Source of the DNA: Gordonia insulae
GTDB lineage: Bacteria > Actinomycetota > Actinomycetes > Mycobacteriales > Mycobacteriaceae
Reading direction: 5' to 3'
Length of the DNA stretch: 64,000 bases
Assembly: GCF_003855095.1 (NCBI RefSeq)
Contig: NZ_CP033972.1
Location: forward strand, 3,534,001 to 3,598,000
Shown here: piece by piece, positions 32,739-42,108 of the stretch
How the letters are laid out: every line of letters starts with the position of its first letter
Numbering within the stretch: position 1 is the first letter of the stretch
Translations under genes and position numbers: made by a program
The notes under the pieces: generated by a model
The model's input: the letters and a program-made list of their open reading frames with translations, nothing else
What the model was told of the DNA's origin: nothing
Databases searched by the model: none

Positions 32739-33146
32739 CTACGGCTTCTCCGTGTGATCGGGGTGACCGTGCGTGCGTCGACGTTCCTTCATCCGCGCCT
32801 CGTACAGGTGCCGGACCCCGTCGGCGACGTCGTCGCGGATCTGCTTCTCGGTGTCGCGCAGCGGACCCCAGTACGTGTCGTCGAATTCCTCCACGACCTG
32901 GAAGGTCCAGCGCCCGTCGATCACGTTGCGGCCGACGATCTCGGTCTCGAGGAGGTCGGCGGCCTCGGTCCGACCGTCCGCGCGCAGGGCCTCGACGGCC
33001 TCGCCCAGAACGCCGTCCGCGTGGCCGATGAGCTGATGGAAGCTGTAGAGGTGTCCACGCGCACGCTCGACGTACTCCAGTGCCTCCGACAGCTTGCCCA
33101 CGGCCTCGGCGGTCGCGTCGGAGATGTGCTCTGCTCGGTCGGACAT
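32739..33146 (-). CDS. Conserved hypothetical protein
   Basis: Soluble, largely helical protein of 135 residues without signal peptide or membrane segments. Two long helices (about 8–60, AVGKLSEALEYVERARGHLY and GHADGVLGEAVEALRADG) are followed by EIVGRNVIDGRWTFQVVEEF and a C-terminal helix with RHLYEARMKERRR. I recognise it as a type conserved in Corynebacteriales but know no function. It is convergent with the GNAT gene, 40 bp downstream of the AcuI-like gene on the same strand. Confidence 0.6.
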   Translation of the reverse strand: MSDRAEHISDATAEAVGKLSEALEYVERARGHLYSFHQLIGHADGVLGEAVEALRADGRTEAADLLETEIVGRNVIDGRWTFQVVEEFDDTYWGPLRDTEKQIRDDVADGVRHLYEARMKERRRTHGHPDHTEKP

Positions 33147-33186
33147 GTCGTGTCAGTACCCGGGAGCGGTCACGGCCAATCCCCGA

Positions 33187-34185
33187 TCAGAACTCGCCGG
33201 CGACGATGACACGGGTGCGTCCGGTGATTCCGCCGCCGAGGATCTTCTTGATCGACTTCGGCAGTTCGGTGACGGCGACGTCGGTGGTGACGTCGGCGAG
33301 ATGCCGGGGCTTGAGGTCGGCGCCGAGCCGACCCCACAGGGCGCGACGTCGACCGATGGGCAACTGAACCGAATCGATGCCGGCCAGGGTGACGCCGCGC
33401 AGGATGAACGGGTGGACCGTCGTCGGCAGGTCAGCACTGCCGGCCAGTCCCGATGCCGCGACCACCCCGCCGTACTCGAGTGTGCTGATGGCGTAGGCGA
33501 GGGTGGTGCCGCCGACACAGTCGACGACCGCCGCCCAGCGCGACTTGCCGAGCGCGCGGACCTTCTCGCCTTCTTCCGGTACCCGGCCGATGACCTCCGA
33601 CGCACCGAGCGATCGCAGCAGTTCGGCGGCGTCGGACTTGCCGGTCGACGCGATGACCTCGTAGCCGGCCGCTGCCAACAGATCCACGCTCACGCTGCCG
33701 ACGCCACCGGTCGCCCCGGTCACCAGCACCGGACCGTCGGACGGCGTGATCCCATGGGAGGTGAGAGCGTCGACGCTCATCGCCGCGGTGAAGCCGGCCG
33801 TACCGATCGCCGCGGCCTCGGCCGCCGACAATCCGTCGAGCTTGACCACCATGTCCGCGGGCAGTCGAGCGGTATCCGCGTAGCCACCGTGCCGGCCGGT
33901 GCCGATGTCGTAGCCGTGGGCGACCACGACATCGCCGACCGCGAACTCCGGCGAAGTGCTCGAGCGTACGGTGCCGGCGAGGTCGATGCCCGGGATGAGC
34001 GGATACGACCGCGCCACCCCGCCTTTCGGCGTGACCACCAGTGCGTCCTTGAAATTGACGCCCGAGTACTCGACCGCGATCTCGACGTCACCGTCGGGTA
34101 GGAAACTCTCGTCCACGGCCTCGTGCACGAGGTCGATGTTGCCTTCGTCGTCCTGATGCGCCACCAGCGCTTGCACGTCGCCCAT
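33187..34185 (-). CDS. YhdH/AcuI family NADPH oxidoreductase (acrylyl-CoA reductase-like)
   Basis: Medium-chain dehydrogenase/reductase of 332 residues without the catalytic zinc. The N-terminal GroES-like part contains YSGVNFKDALVVTPKGGVAR then PLIPGIDLAGTV. The cofactor domain has VLVTGATGGVGSVSVDLLAA, and DCVGGTTLAYAISTLEYGG follows. YhdH/AcuI enzymes reduce acryloyl-CoA or quinone-like substrates. ATG 34185 begins MGDVQALVAH, normal for the family. It ends the run of minus-strand genes after the HNH gene (10 bp gap). Confidence 0.85.
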   Translation of the reverse strand: MGDVQALVAHQDDEGNIDLVHEAVDESFLPDGDVEIAVEYSGVNFKDALVVTPKGGVARSYPLIPGIDLAGTVRSSTSPEFAVGDVVVAHGYDIGTGRHGGYADTARLPADMVVKLDGLSAAEAAAIGTAGFTAAMSVDALTSHGITPSDGPVLVTGATGGVGSVSVDLLAAAGYEVIASTGKSDAAELLRSLGASEVIGRVPEEGEKVRALGKSRWAAVVDCVGGTTLAYAISTLEYGGVVAASGLAGSADLPTTVHPFILRGVTLAGIDSVQLPIGRRRALWGRLGADLKPRHLADVTTDVAVTELPKSIKKILGGGITGRTRVIVAGEF

Positions 34186-34195
34186 GTCTCGAACC

Positions 34196-34573
34196 CTACT
34201 GAAGAACCTCGGCAGATGGGTCCGGACCCGGCTCCGCGGTCAGCAGGGCCGACACCGCGATCACGCGGCGCAGAAAGGCCTCCTCGTCGAGCTTCTTGCG
34301 TCGCATCCAGCCGGTCACCTCGGAATTGCACTTGCTGGCATTACACGAGCGGCAGGCGGGCACGACGTTGAGCCGCGTGTAGCGGCCGCCCACCGACAAC
34401 GGCTGGATGCAGTCCTTCTGCAGCGGGGTGTCGGAGCGGGCACAGTAGGCGCAGCCGCCCCACGCGTCCTTGATCTCCTGCCACTGCGCGACGCTCAAGT
34501 CGTTGCCGGCGTTGCGCATCCGACGTTGTCGTCGCCGTCCCGCCCGGGCCCGCCTCGAGTTGGTGCTCGCCAT
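34196..34573 (-). CDS. Small HNH endonuclease family protein
   Basis: A 125-residue protein with a complete HNH/zinc core. GGCAYCARSDTPLQKDCIQPLS supplies CxxC and the first metal region, and VVPACRSCNASKCNSEV supplies the second CxxC and Asn. The first conserved residue before IQPLS is Asp-Cys rather than Asp-His, so catalysis is uncertain. The N-terminus is very basic (RRARAGRRRQRRMRNAG). ATG 34573 overlaps the upstream glycosyltransferase gene by 79 bp; ATG 34519 would reduce this to 25 bp. Such small HNH genes may act in DNA processing; the role is unknown. Confidence 0.75.
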   Translation of the reverse strand: MASTNSRRARAGRRRQRRMRNAGNDLSVAQWQEIKDAWGGCAYCARSDTPLQKDCIQPLSVGGRYTRLNVVPACRSCNASKCNSEVTGWMRRKKLDEEAFLRRVIAVSALLTAEPGPDPSAEVLQ

Positions 34574-36243
34574 GGCGAGAATCGTAAGCGGACGCGCTGC
34601 GGATCCTCGACAGGGCCGGTCCCCGGCGGAGTGTCACGAGCGCGGTCGGATGCCCGCCGACCGGGTATCGCGATCCGGTCGGGTGCGCCGTCGAGGACGC
34701 CGCCCGCGGGGTCGTCGAGGAGTTCACCGGGCTCATCGGGTCGTCGGCGGTACAGGTCGTCCTCGGGATGCCAGATCTGCCACACCACCACGACGCAGAG
34801 CACGATCACCATCAGTGCCCGGAGAACGATCGCGACGGTGAACCACTGCTCGGGCAGCCAGCGACGGTCGGCGTCGAGATAGAGCGCCATCCGCGGCACC
34901 CAGACCAGGGCGTCGACGAACATCCACGCGAACAGCAGTCGGGTGTGCGGGATGGCCAGGACGGCCAACGGCACCAGCCACAGCGAGTACTGCGGACTCC
35001 ACACCTTGTTGACGAGCAGGAAGCCCGCGACCATCAGGAACGCCATCTGCGCCACCCGCGGCCGCTGCGGTGCGCGCAGGCCGATGAACGCGATGCCCAC
35101 GATCACCGCGATCAGCAGACCCAACGACAACGCGTTGAGGACGTCGATGTTCCAGGTGAACCCGGCGGCGTCGCTGATGATCCGGTACACGCTGTCGCGT
35201 TCGGCGGCCCGGCCCTGGTTGTAGCGGAAGAACTCCCACCACCCGTTGGGGTAGGCGATCAGGATCGGGAGATTGACCGCCACCCACACCAGTGCCGCCG
35301 CCGAGGCCGCCTGCGCGAACTCACGCACCTTGCCGGCGCGCAGGCACAAGATCAGCAACACCACCAGCAGCAGCGCCGGATAGAGTTTCGCTGCGGTGCC
35401 CAACCCGATGAAAACCCCGGCGAGCCATGGCTTTCGACGGGCCCAATACAGCAGGGCCAAGGCCACCATGGCCATCGCGATGGCGTCGAAGTTGGTGAAG
35501 ATGTGCACGATGACCAACGGCGACAGCGCCGCCATCCACGTCGCCCAGACCCGGGTGCGGGCGGTGCGCGAGGTGGCCCAGATGGTCACGAGCCAGAAGA
35601 GTGCGAGACCGAGGGCCGCGAGATCGAAGAACAGCACGACCTCCAGAGCACCCGGCACACCCCACTTCTGATGCGCCGAATCCCATTGCTGCGCAACCCA
35701 GGCGACGCCGTACATGTACATCCCGGTGACCACCGGGTACTCCATGTAGCGCTTGACCTGCCGGCCGTCAGCACCTTCTTCGAACCAGTAGGTGCGATAC
35801 GGGAAGGCGCCCTCGTCGAGTTTCTCGGCGCCGAAGAGACCGATCACATCGGAGTAGCAGAGGTTGGTGTACTGGCGCTGGTTGTCCCAGTCGAGCCGCA
35901 GGGCGGTGCCGGCGGCCGAGTTGCCGTCGGCGGGCGCCTGCTGGAGACAGCCCGCCTTGCCGAACCAGCCGAGTGCCAACGCGCACAGGGCGAGCGCGAA
36001 CAGGATTCGGAGCGGTGTCCACGTCCGGCTCCGGCCGATCGCGGCATGTCGCCCGACCGGCCCACCCACCACGGTTGACGCGTCACGAACCACGGCGTCG
36101 GTGTGGGACGGCAGTACACGGTCGACGTCGATTCGTCGATCGGTGGCGAGAACGCCTGGCGCATCCCACGATTCATCCTCGTCGGGATTCCTGCCCGTCA
36201 TGTCGTCACCCCGGGCACCGGGGTACGCATCGTCCTCTGCCAC
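34495..36243 (-). CDS. GT-C type (GT87-like) membrane glycosyltransferase, paralog 2 (Rv0051-like)
   Basis: Membrane protein of 582 residues, positional equivalent of M. tuberculosis Rv0051 beside ponA1. A hydrophilic N-terminal tail of ~75 residues precedes about 11 helices. The first outer loop has NLCYSDVIGLFGAEKLDEGAF with the catalytic-type Asp, then RYMEYPVVTGMYMYG. GTAAKLYPALLLVVL and LLVNKVWSPQYSLWLVPLAVL mirror paralog 1 at 30576. It probably transfers a sugar from a polyprenyl-phosphate donor outside the membrane. The start is GTG 36243 or ATG 36201 (MTGRNPDED). It lies ten bases after the ponA stop, so is co-transcribed with this peptidoglycan synthase. Confidence 0.85.
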   Translation of the reverse strand: MAEDDAYPGARGDDMTGRNPDEDESWDAPGVLATDRRIDVDRVLPSHTDAVVRDASTVVGGPVGRHAAIGRSRTWTPLRILFALALCALALGWFGKAGCLQQAPADGNSAAGTALRLDWDNQRQYTNLCYSDVIGLFGAEKLDEGAFPYRTYWFEEGADGRQVKRYMEYPVVTGMYMYGVAWVAQQWDSAHQKWGVPGALEVVLFFDLAALGLALFWLVTIWATSRTARTRVWATWMAALSPLVIVHIFTNFDAIAMAMVALALLYWARRKPWLAGVFIGLGTAAKLYPALLLVVLLILCLRAGKVREFAQAASAAALVWVAVNLPILIAYPNGWWEFFRYNQGRAAERDSVYRIISDAAGFTWNIDVLNALSLGLLIAVIVGIAFIGLRAPQRPRVAQMAFLMVAGFLLVNKVWSPQYSLWLVPLAVLAIPHTRLLFAWMFVDALVWVPRMALYLDADRRWLPEQWFTVAIVLRALMVIVLCVVVVWQIWHPEDDLYRRRPDEPGELLDDPAGGVLDGAPDRIAIPGRRASDRARDTPPGTGPVEDPQRVRLRFSPWRAPTRGGPGRDGDDNVGCATPATT

Positions 36244-36253
36244 GGTCGCCGGA

Positions 36254-38554
36254 CTAGTTCAGCGCCGGGGGCTCCGGAACATCTCCGCCACCGCCGGTGT
36301 CGCCGCCACCGGTGTCACCACCGGTACCACCGCCCGCGCCGGAGTCACCACCGCCCTGGCCACCACCTTGACCGCCGCCGCCTTGACCGCCGTCACCCGG
36401 TGCCGCGTTGCCCGGCAGCGGGATGGTCACGCCGGGAGCGAGCGTGATGTTGCCGTCACCGTTGCCACCGCCCGGGAAGCGCTGCGTGGGGCCGTCGCCG
36501 TTGCGCGGCGACCGTGTGCGGGGCGAGTTGTCGTAGGTCACCGGCGGTGGCTCGTAAGGCACACCGGCCTGGCCACCGACCGACTGCGGTTCGGGGAACT
36601 GCTGGATCGGCTTGCCCTCGAGGGCGCCGTCCATCGTGGCCTTCCAGATCTGCGCGGGTAATCCACTGCCGTAGATCGAGGAGCCGCTGTAGTTGGTCAG
36701 CGCGGTCCCGCGATCGGTACCGACCCAGACGGCGGTGGACAACTGCGGCGTGTAGCCGACCATCCAGGCGTCCTTGTTCTGGCCGGTGTCGCCGAGCTGC
36801 GCGGTGCCGGTCTTGGCTGCCGACGGGCGCGAACCCAGCGTCGGATCGGAGAGCGAGTTGCCGTTAGAGTAGCCGGCGATCGGCTCGAGCGCGGCCGTGA
36901 CATTGTCGGCGACCTTCGCCGGGATGCGGCGTTCGCCCTGCTCGGGCTGCCGGTCGAACAACACGTCACCGGAGGACGTCTCGACCTTCTGCACGAAGAA
37001 CGGGGCCCGGTAGACGCCGGATGCGGCCAAGGTCGCGTATGCGGAGGCCATGTCGAGCACGCGCGACGGGTACTGGCCGAGAACGACACCGCCCTCGATG
37101 CCACCGTTCTTTTCCTGCAGTGTCTGCTGGATGTCGCCGAAGCTCTCCGCGACACCGGCCTTGTGCGCCGCGTCGGCGACAGCCTTGGCCTGCCCGTTGA
37201 GATCCATCATCAGCCGGTAGTACACCGTGTTCAGCGACATCTTCATCGCCGTCGCGAGGTTGCACGAGCCGCAGCTCTCGCCGTCGGAGTTCTCCACGGT
37301 CAGACCGCCGGGGCCGTCGTAGGGCGCCGAGCTGTAGACCTTCGACAGCGGGATGTCCTGTTCGAGCGCGGCGACCAGCGCGAAGACCTTGAACGACGAA
37401 CCGGTCTGCAAGCCGGCCTGCGCGTAGTCCCAGCCGTTGGCGTCGTTGCCACCGAAGTAGCCCTTGACGCCGCCGGTCCGCGGGTCGACGGAGACGATCG
37501 AGGTACGCAGCTTGTCCGGTTCACCCTGGAGCTTGTCGTTGGCCGCATCGATGACGGACTTCTGCACCTGCGGATCGATCGAGGTGGTGATCTTGAGGCC
37601 TTCGGTGCGGACCTGCTGCTCGGAGATGTTGAGCGCCCCGAGCTCGGCGAGCACCTGCCGCTTGATGAGTCCGTTCGGGCCGGGCGTCTCGTCGGACTGG
37701 GTGGCGCGGGCCGCGGGCACCTTCGGGTACTTGATCGCCGCACGCTCGGTGGGCGACAGGGCCCGTGTCGCGACCATGCCGTCGAGCACGTAGTTCCAGC
37801 GGGCCTCGGCGGCCTCCGGATTGATCTCCGGGTCGTAGTAGGAAGGCGACCGGATCGCCGCGGCCAGCACTGCGGCCTCGGCGGTGTCGATCTTGCTGAT
37901 GTCCTTGCGGAAGTAGGCCTGCGACGCTGCCGACACACCGTAGGCGCCACGCCCGAAGTAGATGGTGTTGAGGTAGGCGGCCATGATGTCGTCCTTGGAC
38001 CATTCGTTCGACATCTTGGTCGCGAGCGCCAGCTCCTTGAACTTGCGCTCATAGCTGTGCTCGTCGCCGACCAGCGCGTTCTTCACGTACTGCTGGGTGA
38101 TGGTCGACCCACCGCCGGCCTCACCACCGTTGCCGGTGACCTGGCCGATCGCCGCCCGGGACAGACCACGGACCGAGAAACCGGAGTTGCTCGCGAACTC
38201 GCGGTCCTCGGCCGCGATCACCGCATCCTGCATGGCCTTGGGGATCTCGGTGATCTTGACGTCGGTGCGGTTGCCCTCGGGCGGTACGACCCGCGCGAGG
38301 GGTTTGCCGTTGGAGTACGTGATCGTCGCGACCTGGTTCTGCTTGATGTCGCCGGGAGCGGGAACCGAGGCACCGACGTAGGTCAGCATGAAGGCGAGGA
38401 TGCCGATGAGAGCGATCGCCGGCACGATGCCGCCGATGATGCCGAGGCCCCAGGCGAGCCACTTCTGCCGGCGGCGCGTGGGCTCATCGGCCGGTGACCC
38501 TGTCTTCCGGGCACCACCGCGCGGGGTCGGCGATGTACCGCGTGTGCTGCTCAT
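36254..38554 (-). CDS. ponA: Class A penicillin-binding protein (bifunctional transglycosylase/transpeptidase)
   Basis: Peptidoglycan synthase of 766 residues anchored by one N-terminal helix (about 34–58, LAWGLGIIGGIVPAIALIGI). The GT51 domain shows AAEDREFASNSGFSVRGL with the catalytic Glu, and GGSTITQQYVKN. The transpeptidase domain has the SxxK serine in TGSSFKVFALVA, the SLN motif in MKMSLNTVYYR and KTGTAQ. The C-terminal ~90 residues are Pro/Gly-rich (repeats of GGGDTGGG type) and extracytoplasmic. It is orthologous by position to mycobacterial ponA1. Followed by the GT-C gene in an operon. Confidence 0.95.
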   Translation of the reverse strand: MSSTRGTSPTPRGGARKTGSPADEPTRRRQKWLAWGLGIIGGIVPAIALIGILAFMLTYVGASVPAPGDIKQNQVATITYSNGKPLARVVPPEGNRTDVKITEIPKAMQDAVIAAEDREFASNSGFSVRGLSRAAIGQVTGNGGEAGGGSTITQQYVKNALVGDEHSYERKFKELALATKMSNEWSKDDIMAAYLNTIYFGRGAYGVSAASQAYFRKDISKIDTAEAAVLAAAIRSPSYYDPEINPEAAEARWNYVLDGMVATRALSPTERAAIKYPKVPAARATQSDETPGPNGLIKRQVLAELGALNISEQQVRTEGLKITTSIDPQVQKSVIDAANDKLQGEPDKLRTSIVSVDPRTGGVKGYFGGNDANGWDYAQAGLQTGSSFKVFALVAALEQDIPLSKVYSSAPYDGPGGLTVENSDGESCGSCNLATAMKMSLNTVYYRLMMDLNGQAKAVADAAHKAGVAESFGDIQQTLQEKNGGIEGGVVLGQYPSRVLDMASAYATLAASGVYRAPFFVQKVETSSGDVLFDRQPEQGERRIPAKVADNVTAALEPIAGYSNGNSLSDPTLGSRPSAAKTGTAQLGDTGQNKDAWMVGYTPQLSTAVWVGTDRGTALTNYSGSSIYGSGLPAQIWKATMDGALEGKPIQQFPEPQSVGGQAGVPYEPPPVTYDNSPRTRSPRNGDGPTQRFPGGGNGDGNITLAPGVTIPLPGNAAPGDGGQGGGGQGGGQGGGDSGAGGGTGGDTGGGDTGGGGDVPEPPALN

Positions 38555-38692
38555 CGACCCACCATCCGATCTCCGCGCCCGACCAGTTCAGCGCTACTCA
38601 CAAATCCATCTCCGTCATTCGGCTTGCACACCACTGTGACCCACGCGGGGGTACCCGGGCAAAAGTTGTCCGGTCGCGCAGGCTCGTGGAAG

Positions 38693-39082
38693 TTACTTCG
38701 CCACCCGTCGCGAACGCGACGAACGTGGCGGCAAACCTGCAACGTACGACTGGACGAGATGGTTCCAGCTACATGTGCGGCACACCTCGACCACATGCAC
38801 CGAGAACTCCTCGGCCGACGTCGCCAACCGGGCGATCTCCTCGTTGGTCCGGGCCGAACCGGACACCTGGCCGAGCTTCTCTCCGAAGACCCAGGACACC
38901 AGCGTGACCTGCTCTTTCCGGCAGATCGGGCACAGCGTGGACGACTGCCGTCCGTGGAACTTGGCCGCACGCAACAGATACGGACTCGCGTCGCAGACGT
39001 CGGCCATGGCGGTCCGTCCGGAATGGACATCGGACAGCCGCGACCTCCTCTGCAGGGCGTAGTCGACGATCTGGCGTTGCAC
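38693..39082 (-). CDS. DUF5318 family protein (Rv0049-like)
   Basis: A 129-residue protein with two CxxC pairs, TLCPICRKEQVTLVSWVFGE and VCRTCSWNHLVQSYV, suggesting a zinc ribbon. The N-terminus QRQIVDYALQRRSRLSDVHS precedes the domain. It sits between padR and ponA as Rv0049 does in M. tuberculosis. The function is unknown; the neighbourhood suggests a cell-wall or housekeeping role. GTG 39082 is chosen because it directly precedes QRQIVDYALQ; earlier codons in frame look non-conserved. Confidence 0.75.
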   Translation of the reverse strand: MQRQIVDYALQRRSRLSDVHSGRTAMADVCDASPYLLRAAKFHGRQSSTLCPICRKEQVTLVSWVFGEKLGQVSGSARTNEEIARLATSAEEFSVHVVEVCRTCSWNHLVQSYVAGLPPRSSRSRRVAK

Positions 39083-39193
39083 GAGTTCAAGGGTACGTGG
39101 TCGACCTGACGCCTGTCGGTGTGACGGCCACCCCACGGCGACGTGTCTGAGTCGATTCCCACCGGTCGATGCACCCGCTGTAGACGCGAGTTA

Positions 39194-39214
39194 TATCGCT
39201 GCGATACATTGACA
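39194..39214 (+). promoter_or_regulatory. Candidate PadR operator/promoter
   Basis: Inverted repeat TATCG-CTG-CGATA (39194–39206) overlaps a good -10 (TACATT, 39205–39210) and a TTGACA hexamer (39209–39214), about 45–65 bp before padR. It is the only AT-rich palindrome in the divergent DUF5318/padR region and the natural place for PadR autoregulation of the padR–ino1 operon. Confidence 0.5.
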
Positions 39215-39257
39215 ATCACATCAGCGCGACCTGTCGACCGGGAAGGGGTGAGCACCG

Positions 39258-39998
39258 ATGTTGGAGCTCGCAATTCTCGGACTGCTCCTGGAGTCCCCGA
39301 TGCACGGCTATGAGCTGCGCAAACGGCTCACCGGCCTGCTCGGGGCGTTCCGTGCGTTCTCGTACGGGTCGCTCTATCCGACACTGCGCCGCATGCAGGC
39401 CGACGGAATCATCGACGAGGCGACCGCACCGGCCGCGGCCAAGGTCCGACGAGGCCGCCGCGTGTACCAGCTCACCGAGAAGGGCCGCGAGCGCTTCAGC
39501 GAGTTGGTCGCCGACACCGGTCCGCAGAACTACACCGACGACGGGTTCGGCGTGCACCTCGCGTTCTTCAGTCGGACACCGGCGGTCGCGAGAATGCGAA
39601 TCCTCGAGGGCCGTCGCCGACAGGTCGAGGAGCGACGCGAAGGGCTGCGCGAGATCGTCGGCCGGTCCAACAAGGCCGTCGACCGGTACACCCGCCAGTT
39701 GCATCAGCTCAGCCTCGAGTCGAGCGAGCGCGAGGTGCGCTGGCTCAACGAGCTGATCGCCGCCGAGGCGTCGGAGAACGACGAGACGCTCGCCGACGAC
39801 AACCGGCCCGCTCGCTCCGCTCCCGGCGCCGACGACAACAGGCCGAATCCGATGACGGACACCGCCGACAGAGACTTCCGTGTTGCGGGCTCAGAGCTGA
39901 GCCGTGACGGGGGACAAATGGAAACCGATCAAGAGAAAACACCGGTGGCGCAGCGATCTGCGACGCCCCGAGTAGAAGGAGAACCCGACCATGGGTGA
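39258..39998 (+). CDS. PadR family transcriptional regulator (Rv0047c-like)
   Basis: Winged-helix regulator of 246 residues. The PadR signature is [20 protein letters not shown], with recognition region [20 protein letters not shown]. The C-terminal Vir_C-type dimerisation helices span about 100–175. The final ~70 residues are a disordered tail with a doubled ADDNRP motif, longer than in mycobacteria. Its end overlaps the ino1 start by eight bases, so it is coupled to, and probably regulates, inositol synthesis. ATG 39258 follows GAAGGGGTGA. Confidence 0.88.
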   Translation: MLELAILGLLLESPMHGYELRKRLTGLLGAFRAFSYGSLYPTLRRMQADGIIDEATAPAAAKVRRGRRVYQLTEKGRERFSELVADTGPQNYTDDGFGVHLAFFSRTPAVARMRILEGRRRQVEERREGLREIVGRSNKAVDRYTRQLHQLSLESSEREVRWLNELIAAEASENDETLADDNRPARSAPGADDNRPNPMTDTADRDFRVAGSELSRDGGQMETDQEKTPVAQRSATPRVEGEPDHG

Positions 39999-41082
39999 GC
40001 CAAATAAGGTGCGCGTGGCCATTGTGGGCGTAGGAAACTGCGCTTCATCCCTGGTCCAGGGCGTGCAGTACTACAAGGACGCCGACGAGACCGCCAACGT
40101 GCCGGGCCTGATGCACGTGAAGTTCGGCCAGTACCACGTGCGCGACGTCGAGTTCGTCGCCGCGTTCGACGTCGACGCCAAGAAGGTCGGCTTCGACCTC
40201 TCCGACGCGATCTTCGCGAGCGAGAACAACACCATCAAGATCGCCGACGTGCCGCCGACCGGCGTCACCGTCCAGCGCGGTCAGACCCTCGACGGCCTCG
40301 GCAAGTACTACCGCGAGACCATCACCGAGGCCGAGGGCAGCGGCGTCGACGTCGTGCAGGCGCTCAAGGACGCCGAGGTCGACGTGCTCGTCTCCTACCT
40401 GCCGGTGGGTTCGGACCAGGCGGACAAGTTCTACGCGCAGTGCGCCATCGACGCGAATGTCGCTTTCGTCAACGCCCTGCCGGTGTTCATCGCCTCGGAT
40501 CCGGAGTGGGCGCAGAAGTTCGTCGATGCCGGTGTCCCGATCGTCGGCGACGACATCAAGAGCCAGGTGGGCGCCACGATCACCCACCGCGTGATGGCCA
40601 AGCTGTTCGAGGATCGCGGCGTCACGCTGGACCGCACCTACCAGCTGAACGTCGGCGGCAACATGGACTTCAAGAACATGCTCGAGCGTGAGCGCCTGGA
40701 GTCCAAGAAGGTCTCCAAGACCCAGGCCGTGACCTCGAACCTGACCGGCTCGCTGGCCGGCAAGGTCGAGGACAAGAACGTCCACATCGGACCGTCGGAC
40801 CACGTCGCGTGGCTCGACGACCGCAAGTGGGCCTACGTGCGCCTCGAGGGACGCGCCTTCGGCGACGTGCCGCTGAACCTGGAGTACAAGCTCGAGGTGT
40901 GGGACTCCCCCAACTCGGCCGGCATCATCATCGACGCCGTGCGTGCCGCCAAGATCGCCAAGGACCGCGGCATCGGCGGCCCGATCCTGCCGGCCTCGGC
41001 CTACCTGATGAAGAGCCCACCGAAGCAGCTTGCCGACGACGTCGCGCGTCAAGAGCTGGAAGCGTTCATCATCGGCGCGTGA
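39991..41082 (+). CDS. ino1: Inositol-3-phosphate synthase
   Basis: NAD-dependent enzyme of 363 residues that isomerises glucose-6-phosphate to 1L-myo-inositol-3-phosphate. The product feeds phosphatidylinositol, lipoarabinomannan-type glycolipids and mycothiol. The Rossmann motif is [20 protein letters not shown]. The catalytic Lys/Asp region is [20 protein letters not shown], followed by [13 protein letters not shown] and the C-terminal [20 protein letters not shown]. Length is typical of the actinobacterial form. It is second in the padR–ino1 operon, with a terminator following at 41116. Confidence 0.96.
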   Translation: MGEPNKVRVAIVGVGNCASSLVQGVQYYKDADETANVPGLMHVKFGQYHVRDVEFVAAFDVDAKKVGFDLSDAIFASENNTIKIADVPPTGVTVQRGQTLDGLGKYYRETITEAEGSGVDVVQALKDAEVDVLVSYLPVGSDQADKFYAQCAIDANVAFVNALPVFIASDPEWAQKFVDAGVPIVGDDIKSQVGATITHRVMAKLFEDRGVTLDRTYQLNVGGNMDFKNMLERERLESKKVSKTQAVTSNLTGSLAGKVEDKNVHIGPSDHVAWLDDRKWAYVRLEGRAFGDVPLNLEYKLEVWDSPNSAGIIIDAVRAAKIAKDRGIGGPILPASAYLMKSPPKQLADDVARQELEAFIIGA

Positions 41083-41115
41083 CCCACGGAGTCGTTGCGC
41101 GACTGAGTGACTGAG

Positions 41116-41174
41116 ATCGTCCCCGTCAGGGCGGTCCGGGGGATATCCCCTCGGATGACCCTGACGGGGACGAT
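41116..41174. terminator. Bidirectional hairpin terminator after ino1
   Basis: A perfect 16-bp inverted repeat (ATCGTCCCCGTCAGGG / CCCTGACGGGGACGAT) encloses 27 nt that themselves contain the palindrome GGGGATATCCCC. It lies between the ends of ino1 and the convergent regulator gene at 41198 and can terminate both. Confidence 0.75.
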
Positions 41175-41197
41175 TGTCGTCGTGAGGCCGCACCACC

Positions 41198-41932
41198 TCA
41201 GAAGTGGATCGTGCCCAGCACGTCGGAATGCCCGTTCCGACGGCACCAACTGACGATGTAGCGGGCATGGACGCCACACCAGCGGTAAACCACCGACTGC
41301 GTCATCGGCAGCCTGTCGTCGTGCTCGCCCCGACTCTCGATGATGGGCCCGAGGTAGTGGCTGGTCACCTTGTTGGCGGTGTTCGGTGAGACCTTGGCCG
41401 CCGCCGCGAGCGTTGCGGTGTCGGCCGCGTTGCCCGACGCGATCGCCCCGGCGAGGCGGCCCGCGGTGTGTCCGCGACGTCCGACGAACAGCTCGTAGAG
41501 CGGCGGTCGGCGGCTGGGCGTGGTCGCGGGCAGCCGTTGGCCGAGCGCGACCGTCCGGATCGCGTTCATCAGGGGCATCAGCCCGTCCGACTTGGCGATC
41601 ACCCCGGACACCTCCGGGCGCAGGCGCGCCTCCTCGAGATGGTCGCGTTCCATACTGTGCCCCTGGGTGGCCAGCAGAACGGGCGCGAGTCGGTCGGCAT
41701 TGTTCAGCGCATCGATGGCGTCGAGACCGTCGAAGCTCCATTCCATCTCGGGCCGGTTCCAGATGAGGTCGGCGACCACGACGTCGAAGCGCACCCGGCC
41801 GGCGACGCCGCGGACGAATTCGTCCTGATCGGCGGCCACCACCACGGTCACGTCGTCGAAGCCGGACTCCAGCGGGCCCGCCACGACCCGACCGAGCGGC
41901 GATGCCACGAGGATGCGTAATCCACTGCTCAC
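41198..41932 (-). CDS. Atypical response-regulator-like protein
   Basis: A 244-residue protein with a receiver-like N-terminal domain (LRILVASPLGRVVAGPL; VRFDVVVADLIWN with an Asp in the phosphorylation-strand position; GVIAKSDGLMPLMNAIRTVA). The C-terminal region is helical: ADTATLAAAAKVSPNTANKV could be a helix-turn-helix, and the tail has RWCGVHARYIVSWCRRNGHS with two Cys. It lacks a standard LuxR HTH. The start GTG 41932 (VSSGLRILVASP) fits the domain. It is divergent from a second atypical LuxR-like gene at 42109 across 176 bp. Target and signal are unknown. Confidence 0.6.
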   Translation of the reverse strand: MSSGLRILVASPLGRVVAGPLESGFDDVTVVVAADQDEFVRGVAGRVRFDVVVADLIWNRPEMEWSFDGLDAIDALNNADRLAPVLLATQGHSMERDHLEEARLRPEVSGVIAKSDGLMPLMNAIRTVALGQRLPATTPSRRPPLYELFVGRRGHTAGRLAGAIASGNAADTATLAAAAKVSPNTANKVTSHYLGPIIESRGEHDDRLPMTQSVVYRWCGVHARYIVSWCRRNGHSDVLGTIHF

Positions 41933-42108
41933 ATGCGTGATCTTGCCTGCTTCCGGAAGATCATGCGCGATTCGACGCGACGTTCGTTCGTTTGAGTGAT
42001 TCTGCACCCCAAACTCGTGCGGACTGGTCGCAAGAAGTGCTGACTCTGTCGGTGCCGTAACCGAAGCTATGTTCACATCTTCACACTTCGAGCACCTCAG
42101 GACGCATC

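Noticed and set aside
37163..38497. 444-codon open frame opposite ponA
   Set aside because: Shadow of the ponA frame; composition is that of antisense GC-rich codons and no domain is recognisable.
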